Assembly (NCBI RefSeq): GCF_016892625.1
Contig: NZ_JAFEMW010000004.1
Coordinates: 310,001-374,000 of the forward strand
From: Brevibacterium sp. RIT 803
Lineage (GTDB): Bacteria; Actinomycetota; Actinomycetes; Actinomycetales; Brevibacteriaceae
DNA length: 64,000 nucleotides
Direction of reading: 5' to 3'
The number at the start of each line of letters is the position of its first letter. The first letter of the stretch is position 1. The notes beneath the pieces are model-generated. The model did not search any database. It saw only the letters and a program-made list of their open reading frames with translations, and was not told the DNA's origin. This document shows positions 28,941 to 37,844 of this stretch, one piece after another. The position numbers and the translations under genes were made by a program.

Positions 28941-30254
28941 TCACTCGGCCGCGCCGGTGGCGGCGATGTGGTTGAGGGTCGGGATCGACATCTTCGTCCG
29001 GTCCGTCACGAATTCCTCGGTGTGGGCACCGCAGGACAGTCCACGGCCCAGGTAGCGGGCCAGCGCCCGTGCCGTCGCCGGCTCGTCGAGGACGGCCGAG
29101 TCCTCCTGGAACACGTAGTTGCGCAGTCGGGTCGCCGCACGCTCCGCGCCTTCGCGGTAGAAGCGGAAGGTAGCGAGGAAGCGTGTGGGCAGCTGGTGCG
29201 GATGCATATCCCACCCTTGGTAGATGCCGCGCTTGAGATGCCTGCGGACCAGTCCGGCGTGCAGACTCCAGGCTCGCTGGATCTCCTCGGGCTCGCCGAG
29301 GGGCATGATGTTCGTCGAACCGTCGGAGAGGTGGACGCCGGTGCCGGCGACCGCGAGCATCATCTGGTTCTTGGCGAAGTCGGCCACCGGGTGGTCCATG
29401 GCCTGATAGGCAGCGGCAACTCCCATCGAAGCCGAATAGTCATAGGTGCCGTAGTGCAGGGAGGTGATGCGCCCGGCACCGGCGTCGAGGACCGGAGCCA
29501 GCGGCACAGTGCCGTCGGCGCCGAGGATGAGCTGCGGGGTCTCGACCTGCACCTCGAAGGTGATCGACCCCTCGGCGAGCCCGTGCTGGGCCTCGAGACC
29601 ACGACAGGCAAGGACCATGGCGGACACCTGATCAACGGTGCTCACCTTCGGCAGAGTGAGGACCAGCGCCGTGGGCAGGGATCCATGGGCGGCGATCACC
29701 TCGGCGAGGAACAGGTCCAAGGTGCGCAGACCGCGCGCCCGGGTATCGGCCTCCATGCATTTGAACCGGATGCCGAAGAACGCCGGTGCACCCGTCTCAC
29801 TCTGTCCTGCGATCGCGTTGCGAGCGGCCTGACGGACACAATCGTCCTCGGTCGCATCACCACGATCTCCGAACCCGTCTTCGAAGTCCATCCGCAGGTC
29901 CTCGATCGGTTCGACGGCAAGCTTCTTGGTGACCGCCTCGGCGAGCATCTCCGCTTCCCGGGCGACCTGGTGCAGATTGGGCATCGACTGGCTGTCGTGG
30001 GCCAACGTCTCCTTGCGGGAGGCGATGATGACGCGTTCGGCCAGCTGGACCATCCCTCCGTTGGCCTCGACGCATTCGAGCGCCTGCTCACCCCATTCTC
30101 GGGGCAGGGCCGGGGACGAGAGGTACCCGGGGACGTAGACGGTGTGCACGGGCTGCCTGACCTCGCGCTCGCCGGGATACCGCGTGCTCAGCAGCTCGTC
30201 CGTGTCCGCCAGGAGTGAGTCGATGTCGGCCAACGTTGATTGATCCAATTTCAC
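28941..30254 (-). CDS. CitE/HpcH-like TIM-barrel protein (DUF6986 type), possible malate-synthase-like lyase
   Basis: 437 residues from a GTG at 30254, preceded by AAAGAGA; an ATG at 30311 is in the same frame but inside the terminator region. It has the CitE/HpcH metal-dependent aldolase layout: Arg in FGIRFK, Lys in TLPKV, metal-binding Glu in FEVQVETPQL and Asp in HYGTYDYSA, plus DFEDGFGDRGD and the ending RGIYQGWDMHPHQLPTRF. Actinobacterial genes of this type sit with allantoin/uric acid genes and are annotated as aldolase- or malate-synthase-like. Given its neighbours (ureidoglycine aminohydrolase, malic enzyme), it may condense glyoxylate with acetyl-CoA to malate. This is inference; no experiment can be cited from the sequence. 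Confidence 0.75.
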   Translation of the reverse strand: MKLDQSTLADIDSLLADTDELLSTRYPGEREVRQPVHTVYVPGYLSSPALPREWGEQALECVEANGGMVQLAERVIIASRKETLAHDSQSMPNLHQVAREAEMLAEAVTKKLAVEPIEDLRMDFEDGFGDRGDATEDDCVRQAARNAIAGQSETGAPAFFGIRFKCMEADTRARGLRTLDLFLAEVIAAHGSLPTALVLTLPKVSTVDQVSAMVLACRGLEAQHGLAEGSITFEVQVETPQLILGADGTVPLAPVLDAGAGRITSLHYGTYDYSASMGVAAAYQAMDHPVADFAKNQMMLAVAGTGVHLSDGSTNIMPLGEPEEIQRAWSLHAGLVRRHLKRGIYQGWDMHPHQLPTRFLATFRFYREGAERAATRLRNYVFQEDSAVLDEPATARALARYLGRGLSCGAHTEEFVTDRTKMSIPTLNHIAATGAAE

Positions 30255-30310
30255 ATTCTCTTTCGTAGCATCATTGCGCGGGAGGACTGGTCTTCCAATA
30301 TTGTCTCTCA

Positions 30311-30349
30311 TAAAACAGCGACCGGCCCCCTGTTTCAGGAGACCGGTCG
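30311..30349 (-). terminator. Rho-independent terminator of the malic enzyme gene
   Basis: On the minus strand a 14-pair stem (30349-30336 with 30332-30319, three-base loop, a few G-U pairs) is followed by CTGTTTTA. It begins 5 bp after the malic enzyme stop, so it should end that transcript, and the DUF6986/allE pair then needs its own promoter. Confidence 0.8.
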
Positions 30350-30353
30350 AAGA

Positions 30354-31733
30354 TCAGGAGGAGACAGCGGCGACCGCCTCAGCTACCTTCTTCGCCACTT
30401 CGGGGTCGAAGACCGACGGAACGACGTAGCCCGGATGGAGTTCGTCTTCGGGAATGCACGAAGCGATCGCGTCCGCCGCGGCGACCATGATGTTCTCGTC
30501 GATGTCGGTCGCCTCGGCGTCGAGGAGTCCGCGGAAGATGCCCGGGAAGGCCAGCACATTGTTGATCTGGTTCGGGTAGTCGCTGCGTCCGGTGGCCACG
30601 ACGGCGGCGTACTTGAGCGCCTCGGCGGGTTCGACCTCCGGGTCGGGGTTGGCCATCGCAAAGACGAGGGCGTCCTTGTTCATGGCCTGGATGTCAGCGC
30701 CGTCGAGCACGTTCGGAGCGGAGACGCCGATGAACACATCAGCGCCGACGACGGCTTCCTTCAGAGTGCCGTCGAAGCCCTCGGGGTTCGTGTTGCGCTG
30801 CAGCCACACCTTGTGCTCCGTGTCGACGGTGGACTTCGGTCCGATCGCGCCGTCACGGCCGCAGGCGATGATGTTCGCAGCACCGGCGACCTGGAGCAGC
30901 CGGATGATCGCATTGCCGGCAGCACCGACGCCGGAGACGACGATGCGTTGATCTTCGAGCTTGCGGCCCACGACCTTGAGCGCGTTCTTCAGCGCGGCGA
31001 GCGTGACGATGCCTGTGCCGTGCTGGTCATCGTGGAAGACCGGAATGTCGAGCTCGGCACGGAGCCTGGCCTCGATCTCGAAGCAGCGCGGGGCGGAGAT
31101 GTCCTCGAGGTTGATGCCGCCGTAGGCCGGGGCGATGGCCTTGCAGATCGAGATGATCTCCTCGGTGTCCTTGGTATCCAGTGCCACGGGCCAAGCGTCG
31201 ACACCGGCGAACTGCTTGAACAGGACAGCCTTGCCCTCCATCACCGGCATCGCCGCTTCGGGCCCGATGTCTCCGAGACCCAGGACTGCGGTGCCGTCGG
31301 TGACGACAGCAACGGTGTTGCGCTTGATCGTGAGACGACGGGCATCGGCCTTGTTCTCCGCGATGGCCATGCACACGCGGGCCACGCCCGGGGTGTAGGC
31401 ACGAGAGAGGTCGTCGCGGTTGCGCAGAGGCACCTTGGGCGTGGACTCGAGCTTGCCGCCGAGGTGGAGCAGGAAGGTCCGGTCGGAGACCTTGTGGACC
31501 TCGACTCCATCAAGTGTGTCGAGTGCAGCCGATACCTCGTCGGCGTGTGCGACATCGCGGGTATCGGCGCTGACGTCGATCATCACCGTATGCGGGGTGG
31601 ATTCGACGACGTCGAGCGCGGTGATCGCTGCGCCGGTGGCTGCAGCGGCGGCTACGAGGTCGGACGTCGATGTCCGACCGACCGCAGTCTCCACTCGAAG
31701 AGTGATTGAGTATCCGGGGCTTGGAACAGCCAT
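30354..31733 (-). CDS. NAD(P)-dependent malic enzyme with N-terminal ACT-like domain
   Basis: 459 residues. Oxidative decarboxylation of malate to pyruvate. Residues 1-75 ([38 protein letters not shown]) look like an ACT regulatory domain, a feature of some actinobacterial enzymes. Catalytic core: [99 protein letters not shown] and the NAD fold [19 protein letters not shown]. Its promoter region carries two of the island's candidate operator sites and is shared with the divergent IclR gene. Confidence 0.93.
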   Translation of the reverse strand: MAVPSPGYSITLRVETAVGRTSTSDLVAAAAATGAAITALDVVESTPHTVMIDVSADTRDVAHADEVSAALDTLDGVEVHKVSDRTFLLHLGGKLESTPKVPLRNRDDLSRAYTPGVARVCMAIAENKADARRLTIKRNTVAVVTDGTAVLGLGDIGPEAAMPVMEGKAVLFKQFAGVDAWPVALDTKDTEEIISICKAIAPAYGGINLEDISAPRCFEIEARLRAELDIPVFHDDQHGTGIVTLAALKNALKVVGRKLEDQRIVVSGVGAAGNAIIRLLQVAGAANIIACGRDGAIGPKSTVDTEHKVWLQRNTNPEGFDGTLKEAVVGADVFIGVSAPNVLDGADIQAMNKDALVFAMANPDPEVEPAEALKYAAVVATGRSDYPNQINNVLAFPGIFRGLLDAEATDIDENIMVAAADAIASCIPEDELHPGYVVPSVFDPEVAKKVAEAVAAVSS

Positions 31734-31758
31734 GGGAGTTATCCTCTCTGATAAGTCA

Positions 31759-31801
31759 TTTCCGTATTACGGATAATATCTTCTGTATAGTGGAAAATCT
31801 A
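31759..31801. promoter_or_regulatory. Candidate IclR operator pair and promoter region, malic enzyme / iclR
   Basis: TTTCCGTATTACGGATA (31759-31775) is an almost perfect palindrome of the TTTCC-N7-GGAAA type. A weaker site TTCTGTATAGTGGAA (31781-31795) is centred 21 bp away. TAGATT at 31801-31796 (minus) could be the malic enzyme -10, with TTTCCG 17 bp further out as a weak -35. The operator then lies just downstream of the -10, as at the other island promoters. Confidence 0.55.
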
Positions 31802-31974
31802 GCCAGAACTGCCACCAGCGGAAACTTTCTTCCATTTCAGGACTAGACTGAGGGGCAGTTTCGCGCAGCGATGCTGGTTTTCATGTCGTCGGCACTCATC
31901 GTCGAGCTGCCACACACGTCAATGAAGACGAACTCAATGAACACGAAGCCGATGGACGAGGAAGAGGAACTGGG

Positions 31975-32760
31975 ATGACCAGCAATGATACGAAGGCCCC
32001 CGCGATCCGCCAGACAAAGGGCGGCGTCCAGTCCGTCGAGCGCGCCTTCGGGCTGCTCGAGTGCATCGCGAACTCCTCCGGCTCTGCCACGCTGAGTCAT
32101 ATCGCCGCCGAGGTGAGCCTTCCTCTCCCGACGATTCACCGCCTGCTCAATACTCTGGTCAACCTCGGCGTGGTGCGGCAGCTGCCCAACCGCGGCTATG
32201 CGCTGGGACCGGGACTGATCCGCCTGGGCAACCTCGCCGGCGCCCAACTGGGCGCCATCGCCCGCCCCTACCTGCGCACCCTTGTGGACGAACTCGGCGA
32301 GTCCGCGAACGTTGCAACCATCGACGGAGACATGGTCGTCTACGTCGATCAGGTGGCTTCGCAGCACCAGATGCGGATGTTCACCGAGGTGGGCCGGCGT
32401 GCCCATATGCACGACACCGGAGTGGGCAAGGCGATGCTCGCCGGCCTCGATTCCGAGCAGGTGCGTCACATCGTGACCACCGCCGGGATGCCCACGCCCA
32501 CGCAGTACAGCATCGGCACAGTCGCAGATCTCGAGGCCGAGCTCGTGCGGATCCGCGACCGCGGGTACTCGATCGACGAGCAGGAGCAGGAGCTGGGTGT
32601 GCGCTGCTTCGCGATGTCGATCCCCGAGGCCCCCGCTCCCCTGGCGATCTCCGTGTCCGGCCCCATCAGCCGCGTCGACCAGGCCTTCTCAGATCGCGCC
32701 ATCCCGCTGCTGCGATCGGCCGCCGAGGCAATCTCAGCAGACATGCGCGGCGGCTCCTAA
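31975..32760 (+). CDS. IclR-family transcriptional regulator, probable purine/glyoxylate repressor (AllR-like)
   Basis: 261 residues from the ATG at 31975, preceded by GAGGAA. N-terminal winged helix: GGVQSVERAFGLLECIANSSGSATLSHIAAEVSLPLPTIHRLLNTLVNLGVVRQLPNRGYALGPGLIRLGN. The C-terminal IclR ligand domain has VYVDQVASQHQMRMFTEVGRRAHMHDTGVGKAMLAG and a late GYSIDEQEQELGVRCFAMSIPEAPAPLAISVSGP. E. coli AllR, an IclR protein, represses gcl/allA genes and responds to glyoxylate and allantoin; this gene lies between malic enzyme and the glyoxylate and purine operons, so a similar role is likely. Candidate operators are described separately. Confidence 0.88.
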   Translation: MTSNDTKAPAIRQTKGGVQSVERAFGLLECIANSSGSATLSHIAAEVSLPLPTIHRLLNTLVNLGVVRQLPNRGYALGPGLIRLGNLAGAQLGAIARPYLRTLVDELGESANVATIDGDMVVYVDQVASQHQMRMFTEVGRRAHMHDTGVGKAMLAGLDSEQVRHIVTTAGMPTPTQYSIGTVADLEAELVRIRDRGYSIDEQEQELGVRCFAMSIPEAPAPLAISVSGPISRVDQAFSDRAIPLLRSAAEAISADMRGGS

Positions 32761-32802
32761 CTCAGTCCTTCACCCACCCCACCCAGCCGCCCCACTTTCT
32801 TC

Positions 32803-32868
32803 GAGACAACGCCGGAGCGCCGAGACCCCTGTGCACACACAGTTGTCTCGGCGCTCCGGCGTTGCCTC
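32803..32868. repeat. Long palindrome between convergent iclR and aceE
   Basis: Two 24-base arms (32803-32826 and 32845-32868) pair with a single mismatch, around an 18-base loop. The stem opens GAGACAACGCCGG and returns CCGGCGTTGCCTC. It lies between two convergent genes and may terminate both transcripts, but it has no T-run in either direction. It resembles the palindromes at 27941 and 39554 in layout, not in sequence. Confidence 0.75.
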
Positions 32869-32881
32869 GGCAGCTCATGCC

Positions 32882-35635
32882 TCAGGAATCGCCTCCGGCG
32901 GTGCCTGAGGTTCCTGCGTTGACCTCATTCAGGCGATACTTCTTCGCCGCCTCAACCGGCACCCAGCGAGCGATCTCACCGCGGTCGGCGAGCAGCTGCA
33001 GACTCCGGACGACCATCGAGTGCGCATCGATCTTGAAATGGCGCCGGGCGGCGGCACGCGTGTCCGAGAACCCGAAGCCGTCAGCACCCAGGGTCGCGAA
33101 GTCCTGGCTGAGGAACGGACGGATGAGGTCAGGCTGCGTGGAGTCGAAGTCGCTGGTAGCGACGATCGGACCCGCCTCGGCGCCCAGGCGCTCGCGCACA
33201 TAAGGCGTACGCGGCTCGGCTTCGAAGTTCTCGAGCTTCTCGGCCTCGCACTTCAGCGCATCGCGGCGCAGCTCGGCCCATGAGGTCACCGACCAGACGG
33301 CCGCATCCACGCCCCATTCCTGAGCCAGCAGACCACGGGCTTCCAATGCCCACGGGACTGCGACTCCCGATGCGAGGAGCTGAGCCTGCGGACGATCGCC
33401 GGCCCCCGCCTCGGCGCCGGTGCCTGCATCTGCCACTCGATGGATGCCGCGCAGGATCCCATCGACGTCGACATCCTCGGGTTCGGCCGGCTGGAGCATC
33501 GGCTCGTTGTAGACGGTCAGGTAGTACATGACGTTGCGGGCGTCATCGCCGAGGTCGTGCTCGCCGTACATGCGGTGCAGGCCATCACGCATGATGTGGC
33601 CGATCTCGTATCCGTAGGCCGGGTCGTAGATCCGCACCGCAGGGTTGGTCGCGGCCAGCACGGGTGAGTGTCCGTCGGCGTGCTGCAGGCCCTCACCGGT
33701 CAGCGTCGTTCGACCGGCTGTGGCGCCGATGATGAACCCGCGGGTCATCTGGTCCCCGGCGGCCCAGAAGGCGTCGCCGGTGCGTTGGAACCCGAACATC
33801 GAGTAGAAGACGTAGATCGGGATCATCGGCTCGCCGTGCGTCGAATACGAGGTGCCGGCGGCGGTGAATCCTGCGGCCGCACCGGCCTCGTTGATGCCGA
33901 CGTGGAGCAGCTGACCCGAGGTCGCCTCCTTGTAGGACAGGAACAGTTCCCGGTCGACTGCCAGGTAGTTCTGTCCGTTCGGGTTGTAGATCTTCGCGGT
34001 CGGGAAGAAGGCATCGATGCCGAAGGTCCGGGCCTCATCGGGGATGATGGGCACGATCCTGTTGCCGATGCCTTTCTCGCGCATGAGGTCCTTGAGCAGG
34101 CGCACGAAGGCCATCGTGGTCGCGGCCTGCTGATGGCCCGAGCCCTTCTTGGTCTGCGAGAAGGCCTTGTCGGAGACGGCAGGCAGGGTCTTCTTGCTGT
34201 TCTCGGGCTTGCGATTGGGCAGGAATCCGCCCAGCTTGGACCGCTTCTCCAGCATGTATTGGACTTCTTCAGCGTCGTTGCCCGGGTGGTAGTAGGGCAC
34301 CGCGTAGGGATCGTCGTCGATGACCTTATCGGTGATCGGGATGTCCATCCGGTCGCGGAAGGCCTTGACGTCGGCGGCCGTGAACTTCTTCATCTGGTGC
34401 GTGGCATTGCGCGACTCGAAGCTCGTGCCCAAACCGTAGCCCTTGACCGTCTGGACGAGGACGACTGTCGGCTTGCCCTTCGTGTTCACGGCCTGCTCGT
34501 AGGCGGCGTAGACCTTATGGTAGTCGTGACCGCCGCGCTTGAGGTTCCAGATGTCGTCGTCGCTCAGGTGCTCGACGAGGCCCTTCGTCACCGGTGAGCG
34601 GCCGAAGAAGTTGTCGCGGATGAATCCGCCGGACTCGGCCTTGAAGGTCTGGTAGTCGCCGTCGAGGGTCTCGTTCATGATCCGGACCAGCTCGCCGGTG
34701 TGGTCGGCGTCGAGCAGGGAGTCCCATTCGCGGCCCCAGAGGACCTTGATGACGTTCCAGCCGGCGCCGGTGAAGACCGCTTCGAGTTCCTGCACGATCT
34801 TGCCGTTGCCGCGCACCGGTCCGTCGAGTCGCTGCAGGTTGCAGTTGATGACGTAGGTGAGGTTGTCGAGGCCCTCGTTCGCGGCCAGCTGGAGCGCGCC
34901 GCGTGATTCCGGCTCGTCCATCTCGCCGTCGCCGAGGAAGGCCCAGACGCGCTGATCGGAGGTGTCTTTGATGCCGCGGTTGTGCAGGTAGCGGTTCATC
35001 TGCGCCTGGTAGATCGAGTTGATCGGGCCCAGACCCATCGACACTGTCGGGAACTGCCAGAAGTCGGGCATCAGTCGCGGGTGCGGGTAGGAGCTCAACC
35101 CGTCGGGGGCCTTCGAGGCCTCCTGCCGGAAGCCGTCGAGCTGCTTGTCGCTCAGGCGGTTTTCGAGGTATGCCCTGGCGTACATTCCGGGTGAGGCGTG
35201 CCCCTGGAAGAAGACCTGGTCGCCGCCGCCGGAATGGTCCTGCCCGCGGAAGAAGTTGTTGAACCCGATCTCGTAGAGGGTCGCAGCACCGGCGTAGGTC
35301 GAGATGTGTCCGCCGACGGAGATCTCGGGACGCTGAGCTCGGTGGACGAGCATCGCGGCGTTCCAGCGCAGCCATTTGCGGTACTTGCGCTCGAGGCGCT
35401 CATCGCCCGGGTAGGCAGGTTCCTGATCGGCCGGGATCGTGTTGACGTAGTCGGTGGTCGTGACCTTGGGCTGGGCCACCGAGTTCGACGCGGCACGTCG
35501 GCGCAGGGCCTCCATGATCTCGGCCGCACGCAGAGTTCCACGCTGGTTGACAAGCCCCTCCCAGGACTCGAGCCACTCGTCGATCTCTTCGTCACCGGTT
35601 CCCCTCGGGATCGCCGAGGTTGTGTCCTGGGTCAT
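32882..35635 (-). CDS. aceE: Pyruvate dehydrogenase E1 component, homodimeric type
   Basis: 917 residues from the ATG at 35635 with GAGGGAGAA upstream; a reading ten residues longer is not needed. Thiamine-diphosphate subunit of the pyruvate dehydrogenase complex, converting pyruvate to hydroxyethyl-TPP for E2. Marks: [24 protein letters not shown], the TPP/Mg motif [73 protein letters not shown], and the transketolase-like C-terminal half. It is a stand-alone gene behind urate oxidase. A long hairpin separates it from the convergent IclR gene. E2/E3 genes are not in this window. Confidence 0.95.
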   Translation of the reverse strand: MTQDTTSAIPRGTGDEEIDEWLESWEGLVNQRGTLRAAEIMEALRRRAASNSVAQPKVTTTDYVNTIPADQEPAYPGDERLERKYRKWLRWNAAMLVHRAQRPEISVGGHISTYAGAATLYEIGFNNFFRGQDHSGGGDQVFFQGHASPGMYARAYLENRLSDKQLDGFRQEASKAPDGLSSYPHPRLMPDFWQFPTVSMGLGPINSIYQAQMNRYLHNRGIKDTSDQRVWAFLGDGEMDEPESRGALQLAANEGLDNLTYVINCNLQRLDGPVRGNGKIVQELEAVFTGAGWNVIKVLWGREWDSLLDADHTGELVRIMNETLDGDYQTFKAESGGFIRDNFFGRSPVTKGLVEHLSDDDIWNLKRGGHDYHKVYAAYEQAVNTKGKPTVVLVQTVKGYGLGTSFESRNATHQMKKFTAADVKAFRDRMDIPITDKVIDDDPYAVPYYHPGNDAEEVQYMLEKRSKLGGFLPNRKPENSKKTLPAVSDKAFSQTKKGSGHQQAATTMAFVRLLKDLMREKGIGNRIVPIIPDEARTFGIDAFFPTAKIYNPNGQNYLAVDRELFLSYKEATSGQLLHVGINEAGAAAGFTAAGTSYSTHGEPMIPIYVFYSMFGFQRTGDAFWAAGDQMTRGFIIGATAGRTTLTGEGLQHADGHSPVLAATNPAVRIYDPAYGYEIGHIMRDGLHRMYGEHDLGDDARNVMYYLTVYNEPMLQPAEPEDVDVDGILRGIHRVADAGTGAEAGAGDRPQAQLLASGVAVPWALEARGLLAQEWGVDAAVWSVTSWAELRRDALKCEAEKLENFEAEPRTPYVRERLGAEAGPIVATSDFDSTQPDLIRPFLSQDFATLGADGFGFSDTRAAARRHFKIDAHSMVVRSLQLLADRGEIARWVPVEAAKKYRLNEVNAGTSGTAGGDS

Positions 35636-35661
35636 AGTTCTCCCTCTCAAACACGTCAGGC

Positions 35662-35683
35662 CCACGGGAAGGTGTTCCCGTGG
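35662..35683 (-). terminator. Hairpin between urate oxidase and aceE
   Basis: CCACGGGAA and TTCCCGTGG pair exactly around GGTG, with additional flanking GG/CC and GTC/GAC pairing. It starts 19 bp beyond the urate oxidase stop and ends 27 bp before the aceE start. There is no clear U-tract, so it may be an attenuator or RNA-end structure rather than a strong terminator. Confidence 0.5.
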
Positions 35684-35701
35684 ACCCGACTATGGAAATT
35701 A

Positions 35702-36586
35702 TCAGCAGAAGCCGGCGATCTGCGCCCAGGCGTCCTTGTTCTCCTCCACCCCGTCACGGGTGAAGGTGGCCTCGATCAACCCGTAGGGCCGATCAGCGAC
35801 GATGAGCACTTCGTTCGGGTTCTCCAAGCCGAAGCGTTCGACGTCGTAGAGGAAATGGTGCTTGTTCGGGCACGAGAAGCGGATCTCGTCGATCTCCGGC
35901 ACAGCCTCGATGACCTTCTCACCCATCTGGTACAGAGTGTGCTGCAGGGCATGCGAGTAGTGGTCGGTGAACGAGTCGAGGATGATCTCCTTGACTCGTG
36001 AGTACACGCCCTCGAAGTCGAGATCCGTGGAGTTGTAGATCCAGCGGGTCGCGATGTCGGTGGCGAGGATGCGGTCGTCGGTCTCCGGCAGGGTCGTGTA
36101 CTTGTCCTTCGGGTAGCCGACGAAGCCTGATTCGGTGGTCTTGAGCACGGTCAGCCCGTAGAAGCCCGATATCAGGGTGGTGGTGTCGCCGTCGCGGGTG
36201 AGCACCGCGGTGCGGGTCTCCGGCGCTGACTTGTAGAAAGAGTGATTGTGATCGTTGATGCGCGACCAGCCGTACTCTTCGGCCGCCCAGCGTCCGCCGG
36301 TGACCCAGTCGAAGCTGGAGGTGAAGTGCTCGCCGAGCCCGAGGAGGAACTGCTCGGGTGAACTCACTCCGAGTTCCTTGGCCTTGGCGAAGATCGTGTT
36401 CTTCTGGGTGTCGGTGGCGACGACGTGTTCGTTGTTGCCCTCGGTGTGGGCGGTCTCGAAGTCGCCCCACAGCTGGGAGGTGACGTTGAGGTCGCGGATC
36501 TCGTGACGTTCGGAGTCACGGTAGACCCGCATCAGACGATTCTCCGCCTTGCCGTACTGATTCGTCGTCAGTTTCACCTTGCTCAT
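35702..36586 (-). CDS. Urate oxidase (uricase)
   Basis: 294 residues. A cofactor-free enzyme oxidising urate to 5-hydroxyisourate and hydrogen peroxide. Marks: ELRDLNV-like IRDLNVTSQLWGDFETAHTEGNNEHVVATDTQKNTIFAKAKE with the catalytic Thr of TDTQKNT, the DHNHSFYK segment, a late NKHHFLYDVERFGLENPNEV and GLIEATFTRD. No peroxisomal-type signal is expected. Start ATG at 36586 with AGGAGCAAGAAG upstream. It lies 188 bp downstream of the HIU hydrolase gene on the same strand, with two hairpins in between, and may have its own promoter. Confidence 0.95.
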   Translation of the reverse strand: MSKVKLTTNQYGKAENRLMRVYRDSERHEIRDLNVTSQLWGDFETAHTEGNNEHVVATDTQKNTIFAKAKELGVSSPEQFLLGLGEHFTSSFDWVTGGRWAAEEYGWSRINDHNHSFYKSAPETRTAVLTRDGDTTTLISGFYGLTVLKTTESGFVGYPKDKYTTLPETDDRILATDIATRWIYNSTDLDFEGVYSRVKEIILDSFTDHYSHALQHTLYQMGEKVIEAVPEIDEIRFSCPNKHHFLYDVERFGLENPNEVLIVADRPYGLIEATFTRDGVEENKDAWAQIAGFC

Positions 36587-36713
36587 CTTCTTGCTCCTGT
36601 TGCCTATGCCAACGACCGCGCCGCACTCGTCACCGAGTCCGACATGGCCGCTGTGACCAATTGATTTGCGAGGTCACCGGGCATCGAACCCGGCGAACTT
36701 CGGCGGTTTGTTG

Positions 36714-36748
36714 AGGATCATGATCCTGCAGGGGGCCTGCTTCCCCTG
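36714..36748. other. Two adjacent hairpins between HIU hydrolase and urate oxidase genes
   Basis: AGGATCATGATCCT (36714-36727) is a 14-bp perfect palindrome, and CAGGGG/CCCCTG (36729-36734 with 36743-36748) forms a second stem. They follow the HIU hydrolase stop on the minus strand. They could reduce read-through into urate oxidase or bind a regulator. There is no direct evidence. Confidence 0.35.
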
Positions 36749-36773
36749 ATGTCTTATGGGTGGGGCCGTCCGC

Positions 36774-37097
36774 TCAGCTTCCCCGGTAGGTGCTGTAGGC
36801 GAAGGGACTCAGCAACAATGGTATGTGATAGTGCGCCTCGCCTGCTTTGACCGTGAAGTCGATCGTCACCTGTGGGTGGAAGTGATCCTGCCCCTGGGCC
36901 TCGAAGTAGGCACCGGTACCAAATACGATCCGATAATCACCGGCGCCGAGGTGGTCCGGTCCGAATTCCGAGACACGACCGTTGCCATCGGTGCGGGCGT
37001 TGGCGAGCACTTCGGTGCCAGAGTAGAGCGTGACCTCGAGGTCGGCGGCAGGGGTGCCGAGCGTGGAGTCGAGAGCGTGGGCGGAGATGAAGCTCAT
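36774..37097 (-). CDS. uraH: 5-Hydroxyisourate hydrolase (transthyretin-like)
   Basis: 107 residues. Hydrolyses 5-hydroxyisourate to OHCU, the second step of urate breakdown. The opening ISAHALDSTLGTPAADLEVTLYSG has the conserved His, and the C-terminal HIPLLLSPFAYSTYRGS has the invariant Y-R-G-S end. In between lie the GDYRIVFGTGAYFEAQGQDHFHPQVTIDF strands. It overlaps the uraD stop by 4 bp (ATGA), giving the order uraD-uraH. Confidence 0.94.
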   Translation of the reverse strand: MSFISAHALDSTLGTPAADLEVTLYSGTEVLANARTDGNGRVSEFGPDHLGAGDYRIVFGTGAYFEAQGQDHFHPQVTIDFTVKAGEAHYHIPLLLSPFAYSTYRGS

Positions 37098-37588
37098 GCA
37101 AGGAGTCCTTCGAGTCTGAGTGCGGCGATCTGGATCAGCTGCTCGCCGACCTCGGCGAGTTCGTCGGTGTCGGTGTTGGCCATGCGGCGCTGAAGTTCGG
37201 CGAGGATCTCCTCGGGACTGCGACCGGCTGCGCGGATGAGGAAGACGCGGTCGAAGCGCTCTTCGTAGGCGGCGTTGCCCGCGGCGAGACGCTCCTGGAT
37301 GTCACCGTCGAGGGAGCCAAGGCCGGCCTGTTCGCGGGCGGAATGAGCCGCCTCGGCGGAAGAGCCTTCGGCCTTCTCACCGATCCTGGGATGGTGGGAC
37401 ATGGCCTGGTTGATCTCGTCGTCGGTCAGTGGGGTCGCACTGGTGCGGGCAGCCGCGAGGGCTGCTTCCACAGTGGAGAACGGCCGCGCTGCGACGACCC
37501 CGTCGATCCACCGGTCGACGTCGAGGCACGGACGCAGTCTCGCGCGGGCATCATCCGTCGACAGCTGGTTGAACTCGCCTAGGTCCAC
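37094..37588 (-). CDS. uraD: OHCU decarboxylase
   Basis: 164 residues from a GTG at 37588 with AGGAGG 5-6 nt upstream; a longer reading from 37660 is rejected for lack of such a site. Converts 2-oxo-4-hydroxy-4-carboxy-5-ureidoimidazoline to (S)-allantoin. The catalytic His and surrounding MSHHPRIGEKA are clear, as are the NAAYEERFDRVFLIRAAGRSPEEILAELQRRM block and the C-terminal ELAEVGEQLIQIAALRL. First gene of the uraD-uraH pair. Candidate operators lie 45-82 bp upstream. Confidence 0.94.
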   Translation of the reverse strand: MDLGEFNQLSTDDARARLRPCLDVDRWIDGVVAARPFSTVEAALAAARTSATPLTDDEINQAMSHHPRIGEKAEGSSAEAAHSAREQAGLGSLDGDIQERLAAGNAAYEERFDRVFLIRAAGRSPEEILAELQRRMANTDTDELAEVGEQLIQIAALRLEGLLA

Positions 37589-37633
37589 ATTGACCTCCTG
37601 AGAAAATCGAGATGCACAACCACTGAGAATGTG

Positions 37634-37701
37634 TTTCACATCACGGAAGATTGTTTCCATTTAACTGCTTCGAGTTTGACCCCAGGTCCGCGCTAAGTCA
37701 A
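37634..37701. promoter_or_regulatory. Candidate operator pair and promoter of uraD
   Basis: On the minus strand TTGACT (37701-37696) and CAAACT (37678-37673) are 17 bp apart. TTTCACATCACGGAAGA (37634-37650) and TTTCCATTTAACTGCTT (37654-37670) are imperfect copies of the island's motif, centred 20 bp apart, just downstream of this -10. Confidence 0.45.
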
Positions 37702-37749
37702 ATTCCGTGGTCGACGTCGGCGGCTTTCGCCGAAGGATTTGGAAAAGTT

Positions 37750-37766
37750 ATTCCACAAAGCGGATA
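37750..37766 (+). promoter_or_regulatory. Candidate operator upstream of glycerate kinase
   Basis: ATTCCACAAAGCGGATA resembles the malic enzyme site (shared CGGATAA). It overlaps or abuts a likely -10, TTATTC at 37748-37753, with TTTCGC 17 bp before it as a weak -35. The kinase start is 79 bp downstream. Confidence 0.4.
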
Positions 37767-37844
37767 ATGGTGGAAGAGTCCCCGCGCAGTCCGCGTTCTG
37801 GGCACTTGGCCATCGTTTTCTCGACAATGAGGTTGAATGACGTC

